A DNA stretch of 64,000 nucleotides from Uruburuella suis. Its GTDB lineage: Bacteria; Pseudomonadota; Gammaproteobacteria; Burkholderiales; Neisseriaceae. The DNA lies in assembly GCF_004341385.1 (NCBI RefSeq), contig NZ_SLXE01000006.1, positions 1 through 64,000 on the forward strand, read 5' to 3'. The notes below the pieces were generated by a model, which saw only the letters and a list, made by a program, of their open reading frames with translations, ran no database searches and was not told where the DNA came from. Below are positions 16,231-25,270 of the stretch, piece by piece; position 1 is the stretch's first letter; the number at the start of each line of letters is the position of its first letter. The position numbers were made by a program, and so were the translations under genes.

Positions 16231-17343
16231 ATGAAAATCAGCAAAACCACCGCGCAAAATATCGTCAACCGCGCCATGAAGGTGATCGGCAAATCGGTGA
16301 ATGTGATGGACGAGCACGGCATCATTATCGCCTCGGGCAATGCCGGCCGGCTGGGGCAGCGCCACCCCGGTGCGCTCTTGGCGCTGCGCGACAATAAAAT
16401 CGTGGAAATCGACCGCGAGCTGGCCGAGCAATGGCGCTATGAAGCGCTGCCCGGCATCAATCTGCCCATCACTTATCTGGGCAAGCCCTTGGGTGTGGTG
16501 GGCATTTCGGGCGTGCCCGCCGAAGTGCGCCCTTATGCCGAGCTGGTGAAAATGACGGCAGAATTGATTATCGAGCAGGGCGCTTTGTTGGCGCAGGAGC
16601 ATTGGAGCCGCCGCTATCAGGAAGAATTTCTGCTCGAAGCGATACGCGGCAGCGCCAAACCGGCCGATTTGAAGCGCCGCGCCGCCGCGCTGGGGCTGGA
16701 TGTGTCGGGGCGCTTTGCGGCGGTGGTGATCAAATGCCGCCGCCCGGAAGAATTTTTGCTCACCCACCGGCTGGTGGCTTATCTGGAGCAGCCCAAATTC
16801 AAGCAATGGGTGGTGATGACGGCGCTTGATGAAATCACTGTGTTGAAAGCGCTTGCAGCCGCGCAAGAGGCCGATGAAAAATTATTGCAGGCCATGCTGC
16901 CGGAGGGCATGGCGGCACAGGATTTCCATATGGCCGCCGGCGCGGCCTTCAGCGGCGCCGATGCGTTGCACATGGCTTATCAAACCGCCGCCAGCACACT
17001 GGCTTATGCGCAAACGCGCGCGCCCGAGCAGGCACATTATTTTTACCGCCACTATCGGCTGCCCGCGCTTTTGGCCGAATTTTCCGGCTCGTGGCAGGCG
17101 CAGGAATTGCGCCGGCCGCTGGAAGCCTTGCGCGCGAAAGACAGCCGGCAGATATGGCTCAAAACGCTGCGGCATTATTTCGATGCCGAGGGCGATGTGC
17201 CGCGCGCGGCGCAAACTTTGTTTGTGCATCCCAATACCTTGCGCTACCGGCTCGCGCAGATTGAGCAGATCACAGGCTTATCGCTGCACAAAACCGATGA
17301 GCAAACCATGCTTTATCTGGGCATGCTGCTGCATGAAGATTGA
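16231..17343 (+). CDS. cdaR: CdaR-type sugar diacid/glycerate regulator
   Basis: 370 residues. CdaR (SdaR) activates genes for glycerate, glucarate and galactarate use in E. coli. The N-terminal sugar-diacid recognition domain is at 1-140 (VNVMDEHGIIIASGN, LPITYLGKPLGVVGISG). The C-terminal PucR-like helix-turn-helix is at about 310-360 (DVPRAAQTLFVHPNTLRYRL). It lies 224 bases upstream of gntP and a glycerate kinase, so it probably controls them in response to glycerate. A repeat (R1) abuts its 5' end and may influence its promoter. Confidence 0.9.
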   Translation: MKISKTTAQNIVNRAMKVIGKSVNVMDEHGIIIASGNAGRLGQRHPGALLALRDNKIVEIDRELAEQWRYEALPGINLPITYLGKPLGVVGISGVPAEVRPYAELVKMTAELIIEQGALLAQEHWSRRYQEEFLLEAIRGSAKPADLKRRAAALGLDVSGRFAAVVIKCRRPEEFLLTHRLVAYLEQPKFKQWVVMTALDEITVLKALAAAQEADEKLLQAMLPEGMAAQDFHMAAGAAFSGADALHMAYQTAASTLAYAQTRAPEQAHYFYRHYRLPALLAEFSGSWQAQELRRPLEALRAKDSRQIWLKTLRHYFDAEGDVPRAAQTLFVHPNTLRYRLAQIEQITGLSLHKTDEQTMLYLGMLLHED

Positions 17344-17567
17344 TGCCCAACCTGAAAAACAAGCTCACGGCGTTGCCCCGCCTTGCCGTGCTGCCTGTGC
17401 GGTTTGCGGCTTGCCGTTTTTTTAGAATCGGAATTGGATAATTTCACAAAATATACACATTTTCAGCATAATTTTTTGTGCAAAAATATAAAGACTTTTT
17501 TCACATCAAACGCCGATAATGGTGGCCGCAAACAAATATATTTACCGGATTTAACAAGGAGAAACAC

Positions 17568-18827
17568 ATGGTCAGCGTATCGGCTTTGGGCGCCATCACC
17601 GCTTTGGTGGTGGCCATCGGATTGATTTTAAAGAAAGTGCCGCCGGCCTACGGCATGATTGTGGGCGCCTTAGTGGGCGGCTTAGTGGGCGGCGCGGGTT
17701 TGAGCGAAACCGTGAGCCTGATGATAGGCGGCGCGCAAGGCATCACCACCGCCGTGATGCGCATTTTGGCCGCCGGTGTGCTGGCCGGTGTGTTGATTGA
17801 ATCGGGCGCGGCCACGGTGATTGCCGAAACCATTGTGAAAAAGCTCGGCGAAACCCGCGCGCTGCTGGCGCTCACGCTCGCCACCATGATACTCACCACC
17901 GTGGGCGTGTTTGTGGATGTGGCGGTGATTACCGTAGCGCCGATTGCGCTGGCGCTGGCCAAGCGCGGCGGTTTGTCTAAAGCGGCGATTTTGCTGGCGA
18001 TGGTGGGCGGCGGCAAGGCGGGCAATATTATGTCGCCCAACCCTAATGCCATTGCCGCGGCCGATGCTTTCGATATTCCGCTCACCTCGGTGATGGCTGC
18101 GGGCATTGTGCCGGCGCTGTTTGGCGTGGTGGTCACTTATTTTCTGGCTAAGCGCTTGGTGAAAAAAGGCAGCATGGTGCAGGATAGCGAAGTGGAAACC
18201 GAACACCACAGCAAGCTGCCGCATTTTGCCGCCGCCATTTCTGCGCCCTTGGTGGCGATTGTGCTGCTGGCGCTGCGCCCGATTGCCGGCATTGCGGTCG
18301 ACCCGCTGGTGGCGCTTCCGGTCGGCGGCTTGGTGGGCGCGTTTTTGATGGGCAAATTCAAACACAGCAATCATTACGCCATCAGCGGCCTGAGCAAAAT
18401 GGCGCCGGTGGCGATTATGCTGTTGGGCACCGGTGCGCTGGCGGGCATTATCGCCAATTCCGGCCTGAAAGATGTGCTGATCGACGGGCTCACCGCATCG
18501 GGGCTGCCTTCTTATCTGCTTGCGCCCATTTCCGGCGCGCTGATGTCGCTGGCCACGGCTTCGACCACGGCGGGCACGGTGGTGGCCTCTAATGTGTTCA
18601 GCAGCACCTTGCTCGAATTGGGCATCAGCGGCATTGCCGGCGCGGCGATGATTCATGCCGGTGCCACCGTGTTCGACCACATGCCGCACGGCTCGTTTTT
18701 CCACGCCACCGGTGGCAGCGTCAACATGGACATCAAAGAGCGCTTGAAGCTTATTCCTTATGAGAGCGCGGTGGGCTTAACGCTGGCGCTGGTGTCTACC
18801 TTGATTTTCGGCGTGTTTAAATTTTAA
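17568..18827 (+). CDS. GntP-family gluconate/glycerate permease
   Basis: 419 residues, about 12 hydrophobic segments. GntP-family proteins import gluconate and related acids by H+ symport. The block GGGKAGNIMSPNPNAIAAAD and the C-terminal ATASTTAGTVVASN plus GATVFDHMPHGSFFHATGG fit the family. AAGGAG precedes the ATG. It is 10 bases upstream of the glycerate kinase with an intervening AAGGAG, so they are one operon. Glycerate is the most likely substrate from context, not from sequence. Confidence 0.88.
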   Translation: MVSVSALGAITALVVAIGLILKKVPPAYGMIVGALVGGLVGGAGLSETVSLMIGGAQGITTAVMRILAAGVLAGVLIESGAATVIAETIVKKLGETRALLALTLATMILTTVGVFVDVAVITVAPIALALAKRGGLSKAAILLAMVGGGKAGNIMSPNPNAIAAADAFDIPLTSVMAAGIVPALFGVVVTYFLAKRLVKKGSMVQDSEVETEHHSKLPHFAAAISAPLVAIVLLALRPIAGIAVDPLVALPVGGLVGAFLMGKFKHSNHYAISGLSKMAPVAIMLLGTGALAGIIANSGLKDVLIDGLTASGLPSYLLAPISGALMSLATASTTAGTVVASNVFSSTLLELGISGIAGAAMIHAGATVFDHMPHGSFFHATGGSVNMDIKERLKLIPYESAVGLTLALVSTLIFGVFKF

Positions 18828-18837
18828 GGAGCAAGTG

Positions 18838-19980
18838 ATGAAAATCGTGATCGCCCCCGATTCATTTAAAGAAAGCTTAACCGCGCTGGAAGTGGCCGAG
18901 GCCATTGAAGCCGGCTTGAAAAAAGTGCTGCCCGATGCCGAATATGTGAAAGTGCCGATGGCCGATGGCGGCGAGGGCACGGTGCAATCTTTGGTGGATG
19001 CCACCGAGGGCCGATTGATAAGCGCAGAAGTGTGCGCGCCTTTGGGCAACAAAGTGAAGGCTGAATTCGGCCTCTCGGGCGACGGGCGCACCGCCATTAT
19101 CGAAATGGCCGCCGCATCGGGCCTGCATTTGGTGCCGCCCGAAGCGCGCAACCCTTTGCGCACCACAAGCTACGGCACCGGCGAATTGATTTTGGCCGCG
19201 CTGGCCGAGGGCGTGGAAAAAATCATTGTCGGCATCGGCGGCAGCGCCACCAACGACGGCGGTGCCGGCATGTTGCAGGCGCTGGGCGCTTTGCTGCTGG
19301 ATGCGCAGCATCAGCCCATCGGTGCCGGCGGCGGCTGTTTGCAGGATTTGGCCGCCATCGACCTTAGCGGCCTGGATAAGCGCCTGGCCGGCGTGGAAAT
19401 CGTGGTGGCCTGCGATGTGGATAACCCAATGTGCGGCGAAAAGGGCGCATCGGCCGTGTTTGGCCCGCAAAAAGGCGCCACGCCCGAAATGGTGCAGGCG
19501 TTGGATTCGGGCTTACAGCATTTTGCCGACATTGCCGCGCGCGATTTAGGCTTGGATATTCAAAGCCCGGCCGGTGCCGGCGCGGCCGGCGGCATGGGCG
19601 GCGGCGTGCTGCTGCTGCCCGATGCGCGCCTGCAAGCGGGCGTGCAAATTGTGATGGAAGCGGTGAAGCTGGCCGAGAAAGTGCAGGATGCCGATTTGGT
19701 GATCACCGGCGAGGGGCGCATGGATGCGCAAAGCGTGCACGGCAAAACGCCCATCGGCGTGGCGCACACAGCCAAAGCCTTCGGCAAGCCCGTGATTGCG
19801 ATTGTGGGCTGCCTGCGTGAAGACTACGAAGTGGTGTATGCACAAGGCATTGATGCTGTGTTTCCGATTATCCGCCAGCTCGGCAGCCTGGAAGAAATTT
19901 TGCAGCACGGGCGTGATAATTTGGTGTCGGCCGCGCAAAATGTGGCCAGGATTTATCAGATGGGCATCAGCCGGAAATAA
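18838..19980 (+). CDS. Glycerate kinase (GarK/GlxK family)
   Basis: 380 residues. It phosphorylates D-glycerate, feeding glycolysis as 2- or 3-phosphoglycerate. Family patterns: IAPDSFKESLTALEVAEAI at the N-terminus, MADGGEGTVQSL, GIGGSATNDGGAGMLQALG and TGEGRMDAQSVHGKTPIGVA. The ATG at 18838 is preferred to the GTG at 18835 because AAGGAG (18826-18831) then has 6-base spacing. Last gene of the cdaR-gntP-kinase set. Confidence 0.95.
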   Translation: MKIVIAPDSFKESLTALEVAEAIEAGLKKVLPDAEYVKVPMADGGEGTVQSLVDATEGRLISAEVCAPLGNKVKAEFGLSGDGRTAIIEMAAASGLHLVPPEARNPLRTTSYGTGELILAALAEGVEKIIVGIGGSATNDGGAGMLQALGALLLDAQHQPIGAGGGCLQDLAAIDLSGLDKRLAGVEIVVACDVDNPMCGEKGASAVFGPQKGATPEMVQALDSGLQHFADIAARDLGLDIQSPAGAGAAGGMGGGVLLLPDARLQAGVQIVMEAVKLAEKVQDADLVITGEGRMDAQSVHGKTPIGVAHTAKAFGKPVIAIVGCLREDYEVVYAQGIDAVFPIIRQLGSLEEILQHGRDNLVSAAQNVARIYQMGISRK

Positions 19981-19985
19981 ATTGA

Positions 19986-20108
19986 TATAGTGGAATCAAA
20001 GAAAAATTGATGCAAAAATCAGAAATTCCAAATCGTGTGCAGGGTGTGTGGCGCAGCCACGCACGCGGTTTAAACGACTTCTTGTATCAGTTTTTCATTC
20101 CACTTATA
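19986..20108. repeat. Intergenic repeat R2, complete copy
   Basis: Begins TATAGTGGAATCAAAGAAAA and ends TTTTTCATTCCACTTATAG, an imperfect terminal inverted repeat. The interior contains GTGTGGCGCAGCCACGCACG, itself a short palindrome. Other copies: 1-82 (partial) and 41747-41883. It occupies the first third of the 354-base gap before argD. Confidence 0.75.
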
Positions 20109-20116
20109 GTAATTGC

Positions 20117-20148
20117 AAAGGCCGTCTGAAACGTTTCAGACGGCCTTT
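20117..20148. terminator. Uptake-sequence hairpin in the gap before argD
   Basis: 15-bp arms 20117-20131 and 20134-20148, 2-base loop, followed by TTG. Further single uptake sequences occur at about 20217-20228 and 20241-20252. The remainder to 20334 shows no gene. Confidence 0.65.
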
Positions 20149-20334
20149 TGCCTATCAAAAAATCGCTTTTTAAAACGCGCAAGCAACAACGAAACCAGGC
20201 TGTTTGTATATATGTTTTCAGACGGCCTGCGATACAAAACAGGCCGTCTGAACCGATAGAAAGCGTATTGAAATGAGCGCCCGAGCAGCGCATAATAAGC
20301 CGCGACAACACACACCACCAAAGGAAGCGGCGCT

Positions 20335-21525
<1,191 letters not shown>

Positions 21526-21564
21526 AGCGGAAAGAAAAGCAGGCGCAGCCTGCTTTTTTGTTTC

Positions 21565-21822
21565 ATACCCATTCAAAAAAGTAAGCTAACAAGGCGGCGA
21601 GCCGCAGACAGTACACACGTACGGCAAGGCGAGACAACGAAGTTATAGATGCGGCAACTAATTATTGAATATTCAGATCCTCTTGCCCGCAGCAGAAACC
21701 TGTTCCCTCTCCCGTGGGAGAGGGCTAGGGAGAGGGCAACAAGCCAAAGGCTTGTTTGCCGGCATCTGAAAATGTTCAATATTTAATTGCCGAATCAATA
21801 GGTTATTTTTTTGGATTGGTAT
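21565..21822. repeat. R1 repeat interrupted by a second repeat
   Basis: The left half (21565-21645, ATACCCATTCAAAAAAGTAAGC...GAAGTTA) and right half (21801-21822, GGTTATTTTTTTGGATTGGTAT) together make one R1 element in reverse orientation. The interruption is at GAAGTTA/GGTTA. Confidence 0.75.
21646..21800. mobile_element. ~155-base insertion with terminal inverted repeats and TA duplication
   Basis: The inserted segment has imperfect inverted ends: GCGGCAACTAATTATTGAAT near the left matches the complement of ATTCAATATTTAATTGCCGA-like sequence at the right (21776-21793), with TCAGAT/ATCTGA following inward. A TA dinucleotide flanks both sides, as expected for a target duplication. The middle carries the widespread CCCTCTCCC...GGGAGAGGG hairpin. 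No coding capacity, so MITE-like. Confidence 0.65.
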
Positions 21823-21861
21823 CAGACGGCCTGATATAAACGAGGCCGTCTGAAAGCAGCC

Positions 21862-21997
21862 CGTAGGTCGGATGCTCGCATCCGACACTTGTTCGCAGAA
21901 CAAAACACGCACATCGCTTTGGCCGATGGCCCAACTGCGCAGATGGTGCGCTCAAACTGCTTTTATTTTTCCAGCTTGTTTTTTTAGGATGGGTATC
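21862..21997. repeat. Degenerate copy of the 38-kb tandem element
   Basis: GTAGGTCGGATGCTCGCATCCGAC at its left and the GCGCAGATGGTGCG block correspond, in reverse orientation, to the repeat units at 37943-38440. It ends with a remnant of R1 (TTTTTTAGGATGGGTAT). The 525-base gap between argD and the sirtuin gene is essentially all repeats. Confidence 0.6.
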
Positions 21998-22031
21998 AGG
22001 CCGTCTGAAAGTGAAGGCCGTCTGAAAGTGA
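21998..22031 (+). repeat. Tandem direct pair of uptake sequences
   Basis: AGGCCGTCTGAAAGTGA at 21998-22014 is exactly repeated at 22015-22031. This is a direct rather than the usual inverted arrangement, about 20 bases before the sirtuin ATG. Confidence 0.8.
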
Positions 22032-22050
22032 ATAGAAGGAAAGAAATGGT

Positions 22051-22731
22051 ATGAAAAAATGCATCATCCTCACCGGCGCGGGCATCAGCGCCGACAGCGG
22101 CTTAAACACTTTCCGCGATGCCGGCGGCTTATGGGAAGGGCAGCGCGTGCAAGATGTGGCCACGCCCGAGGCATGGGCGCGCAATCCGCAAATGGTGCTC
22201 GACTTCTACAACCAGCGCCGCCGCCAAGCCGCTGAGGCCGAGCCCAATGCCGCGCACAAAGCTTTGGTGCGGCTCGAGCCTTATTACCATGTGCAGATTA
22301 TCACCCAAAATGTCGACAATCTGCACGAACGCGCCGGCAGCAGCCGGGTGCTGCATCTACACGGCGAATTAAACAAACTGCGCAGCAGCGCGGATGAGCA
22401 CGAGATTATCGAGTGGACAGGCGATCAAACCCTTGCCGATGCCGACAGCCAAGGCCGGCCGCTGCGCCCGCATATTGTTTGGTTTGGCGAAGAAGTGCCG
22501 CTGTTTGGGCAGGCGCTGGCTGAAATGGAGGATGCCGATGTGGTGATGGTGGTGGGCACTTCGCTGCAAGTGTATCCCGCCGCTTCGCTGCTGCAATTTG
22601 CGCCGCACCAAGCCGCCGTTTATCTGATAGACCCGCAGCCGCAGCGCTTGCCGGGCGTGGAAGTGATGGCCGAAAAAGCCAAAGAAGGCGTGCCGAAGCT
22701 GGTGGACAATTTAATCCGCCAGGCCGTCTGA
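22051..22731 (+). CDS. Sir2-family NAD-dependent deacylase lacking zinc cysteines
   Basis: 226 residues. Sirtuins remove acyl groups from lysine using NAD+. The NAD-binding motifs GAGISADSGLNTFRD, TQNVDNLHERAG and the catalytic HLHG histidine are present, as are RPHIVWFGE and VVGTSLQVYPAASL. However, the stretch between HLHG and RPHIVWFGE, where sirtuins normally have two Cys-x2-Cys pairs for structural zinc, contains no cysteine. The stop codon TGA is part of an uptake sequence (CAG GCC GTC TGA). Confidence 0.88.
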   Translation: MKKCIILTGAGISADSGLNTFRDAGGLWEGQRVQDVATPEAWARNPQMVLDFYNQRRRQAAEAEPNAAHKALVRLEPYYHVQIITQNVDNLHERAGSSRVLHLHGELNKLRSSADEHEIIEWTGDQTLADADSQGRPLRPHIVWFGEEVPLFGQALAEMEDADVVMVVGTSLQVYPAASLLQFAPHQAAVYLIDPQPQRLPGVEVMAEKAKEGVPKLVDNLIRQAV

Positions 22732-22756
22732 AAACAGCTTTGCAGACATAAGAAAA

Positions 22757-22782
22757 AAGCCCAAACAAAAGTTTGGGCTTTA
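22757..22782 (-). terminator. tRNA-Asn terminator
   Basis: AAGCCCAAAC and GTTTGGGCTT form a 10-bp stem with an AAAA loop. On the minus strand it is followed by a T-rich stretch (CTTTTTTCT). A classical intrinsic terminator not built on an uptake sequence. Confidence 0.85.
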
Positions 22783-22786
22783 AATT

Positions 22787-22862
22787 TGGCTCCCCGACCT
22801 GGGCTCGAACCAGGGACCTGCGGATTAACAGTCCGTCGCTCTACCGACTGAGCTATCAGGGA
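22787..22862 (-). tRNA. tRNA-Asn(GTT)
   Basis: 76 bases including an encoded CCA. Reading the minus strand: acceptor TCCCTGA pairs with TCGGGGA (one T-G pair), D-arm TAGCTCAGTCGGTAGAGC, anticodon loop CTGTTAA giving anticodon GTT, and T-arm with GGTTCGAGCC. Adjacent sequence shows no integrated element using it as an attachment site. Confidence 0.96.
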
Positions 22863-22974
22863 AGAAGCGTGCATTATAGCCGCGCGGCGGAAAGTGTCAA
22901 TACTTGGCGGTAAAGTTTTTTGCGTAAACGCAGCAATAATTTGAATATTCGAATAATTTATTTTCAGACGGCCT

Positions 22975-23136
22975 TAGGGGCTGTTCACATTTCATCACGC
23001 GGCAATGTTTTGGCTCAAAAACGCGCCTGCTGCGTTGAAAATGCTCGCAAGGTGTTCAACCTTGCTGTGCTTTTCGCCTTGCATCCACGCTTTTGCCTCA
23101 AAGTCTTACTCGCGGATGAATTGTGAACAGATCCTA
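22975..23136 (+). repeat. Dispersed ~160-base repeat R3, copy 2
   Basis: Begins TAGGGGCTGTTCACATTTCA and ends ATGAATTGTGAACAGATCCTA, imperfect terminal inverted repeats of about 20 bases. The interior matches 14617-14772. No coding capacity. It fills most of the 329-base gap between the tRNA and the dehydrogenase gene. Confidence 0.7.
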
Positions 23137-23191
23137 AAGGAGCGGCTTGCATTTTCTTCAGGCCGTCTGAAAATATTACAGCAAAAGCGCA

Positions 23192-24256
23192 TCAGCCGGC
23201 TTGCTTCAGGCTTTTCATGTCGATGACAAAACGGTATTTCACATCGCTTTTGAGCAGGCGCTCGTAGGCTTGGTTGATGTGTTGGATATCAATCATTTCC
23301 ACTTCGGGCACGATATTGTGCGCGCCGCAAAAATCGAGCATTTCCTGCGTTTCGGCGATGCCGCCGATCAGCGATCCGGCCACGCTGCGGCGGCCGAGAA
23401 TCAGCGGCACGGTGCTGAGGGTGGATTCCAAATCGCCCACCAAGCCCACCAGCACCAATGCGCCATCCAGCGCTAAAGTGTTGATATACGGGTTTAAATC
23501 GTGGCTGTAGGGCACGGTGTCGATAATCACATCGAAATAATTGGCCACGGCCTGCATTTGCGCTTCATCGGTGGACAACACCACTTTATCCGCGCCCAGC
23601 GATAAGGCATCGGCTTCTTTGCCGGCCGAGCGGGTGAAGAGGGTGGTTTCCGCGCCCATGGCATGCGCCAATTTCAGCGCCATATGCCCCAGCCCGCCCA
23701 AGCCCACCACCGCCACTTTGCTGCCTTTTTGCACATTCCAATGTTTGAGCGGCGAATAAGTGGTGATGCCGGCACACAAAAGCGGCGCCACGGCTTGGGT
23801 GTCGAGGTTTTCCGGCACGCGCACCACAAATTTTTCCGTTACCACGATGGTGTCGCTGTAGCCGCCGTAAGTGGGCAGATTATCGCCGAAGCGGTCGGTG
23901 TCGTTATAGGTTTGCACGTTGCCGTTTTCGCAATATTGCTCCAAGCCCTGCTCGCACGGGTGGCAATGTTGGCAGGAATCGACCATGCAGCCCACGCCCA
24001 CCAAATCGCCTGCTTTAAACTTGCTCACGCCCGCGCCCACGCGGCGCACACGCCCCACGATTTCGTGGCCGGGCACCATCGGATAATGGCTCCAGCCCCA
24101 GTCGTTTTTCGCTTGGTGCAAATCGGAATGGCACACGCCGCAATATTCGATGTCGATTTCCACATCGTTGCTGCGCACTTCGCGCCGCTCGAATTCAAAC
24201 GGTGCCAAAGGGGAAGAGTCGGATTGGGCGGCATAGCCGCGCACTTTGATGCTCAT
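23192..24256 (-). CDS. Zinc-dependent NAD(P) alcohol dehydrogenase (YahK/CAD-like)
   Basis: 354 residues, medium-chain dehydrogenase. It reduces aldehydes to alcohols; the YahK-like group prefers NADPH. Catalytic zinc ligands Cys39 and His64-Glu65 (GHE), structural zinc Cys95, 98, 101 and 109, and a Rossmann GLGGLGHMA are seen. Active-site YCGVCHSDLH is the cinnamyl-alcohol-dehydrogenase type. Its ATG overlaps the stop of the MmcQ-like gene by four bases, so the two are translated together. Confidence 0.93.
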   Translation of the reverse strand: MSIKVRGYAAQSDSSPLAPFEFERREVRSNDVEIDIEYCGVCHSDLHQAKNDWGWSHYPMVPGHEIVGRVRRVGAGVSKFKAGDLVGVGCMVDSCQHCHPCEQGLEQYCENGNVQTYNDTDRFGDNLPTYGGYSDTIVVTEKFVVRVPENLDTQAVAPLLCAGITTYSPLKHWNVQKGSKVAVVGLGGLGHMALKLAHAMGAETTLFTRSAGKEADALSLGADKVVLSTDEAQMQAVANYFDVIIDTVPYSHDLNPYINTLALDGALVLVGLVGDLESTLSTVPLILGRRSVAGSLIGGIAETQEMLDFCGAHNIVPEVEMIDIQHINQAYERLLKSDVKYRFVIDMKSLKQAG

Positions 24257-24699
24257 GATGTTTCCTTTCGATGGTTGGTTGGATTTGGGATGAGGCCGTC
24301 TGAAAGGCTTTTTCCGCTTTTCAGACGGCCTGATTTTTGAGCAGGCTTGGCGGTGAGCAAATAGCTGTCATCAAGCAAATCTTGAATGCTTTGCGCACTT
24401 TGTCCGCCTTCAAGCGGCAGGCTGAGCCAATGCGCCTTATTCATGTGCCAAGCCGGAAAAATGCCCGGCATTTGCCGCAAAGCGCCCACCATTTCGGGGC
24501 GGGCTTTCACATTCAACACATCAATAACCGCCTGCCCGGGCAAACCGAGCTTGCCGGCAGGAATGGCCACCAGCACCGCAAACCACTTGCGCCCCGCACC
24601 GTGGCGGAACACCGCATAATCGGGCGTGGCCGCCCATAAATATTCGGGCGCTATGCCGTAGCGGTTTTTAATATGTTCAATCAGGCTTTGTCGCTTCAT
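24253..24699 (-). CDS. MmcQ/YjbR family protein
   Basis: 148 residues. The MmcQ/YjbR fold binds DNA in some members; function is not established. The core (about 1-120) has the family patterns YLWAATPDYAVFRH, KWFAVLVAIP and GIFPAWHMNKAHWLSLPL. The last 30 residues read through an inverted uptake-sequence pair (24293-24305 and 24319-24331), giving GRLKSGKSLSDGL, and then run into the ATG of the dehydrogenase. That tail is probably accidental coding. Confidence 0.8.
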   Translation of the reverse strand: MKRQSLIEHIKNRYGIAPEYLWAATPDYAVFRHGAGRKWFAVLVAIPAGKLGLPGQAVIDVLNVKARPEMVGALRQMPGIFPAWHMNKAHWLSLPLEGGQSAQSIQDLLDDSYLLTAKPAQKSGRLKSGKSLSDGLIPNPTNHRKETS

Positions 24700-25270
24700 T
24701 CTACGCTCTTTTTATGGATGGTTTCAGACGGCCTTGTTGCACGCGCAGAGCTACTCTCGGCTTGTTGTCGGATATTTTGTGTTTTGAGTGGGATATTACA
24801 CCCAGCGTTCCGCCCAAATGTGTGCAACCGTTGCTGGATATTGAACATTTAGTGCCGATTTTCGGCGCGGCGGCGGGTATGGTTTGCGTGTTTAGACATT
24901 ATGCAGATTTACGTTCTTCTTGATTATAAACGTCATTTTTCATTATGGCGAAATCAAACGGCTTTATTGCGTGTTGATTACGGCAAAGTGTTTAGCATAG
25001 CCACAGTTGCCATTGAAAAAAACAAAATATCAGGTGCTTTGCCATCTGTGGGTTCACCGTAATAGAGCATGGCCGCCAGCAGTGGCTTGCATAATAAATA
25101 AGAAATAATTCCCATATGTTTAATGATTTGGATCTTCAGTGCAGTTTCAGACGGCATCTTCAAAAAGAGCATCTCAGCTTTAAAAATTGTTTTTGTATTT
25201 TTAAAATACTGAAAAAAATCTTTTTATAATTTATTGCCTTAATTACGAGGCGTAAACCCAAAAGGATTTT
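24700..25270. other. 571-base AT-rich gap at the left edge of the restriction island
   Basis: No convincing gene. A 69-codon plus-strand frame (24714-24923) starts in an uptake sequence and resembles nothing I know. Uptake sequences occur at about 24723-24734 and 25144-25155 (the latter AT type). Base composition becomes AT-rich from about 24900. A palindrome GTATTTTTAAAATAC at 25195-25209 and TATAAT at 25225-25230 precede the recombinase gene and could be its operator and -10. Confidence 0.4.

Noticed and set aside
17682..18704. 340-codon minus-strand frame opposite the GntP permease
   Set aside because: Antisense shadow of a membrane protein gene with no motif.
16231..19980. cdaR-gntP-kinase set as a new pathway
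   Set aside because: It matches the established glycerate/sugar-diacid utilisation arrangement.
22787..22862. tRNA-Asn as an integration site for an island
   Set aside because: No duplicated tRNA end or integrase is adjacent; the restriction island begins about 2 kb away behind two ordinary genes.
24714..24923. 69-codon plus-strand frame starting in an uptake sequence
   Set aside because: No ribosome site, no recognisable motif, and the first codons come from an uptake sequence. Treated as non-coding.
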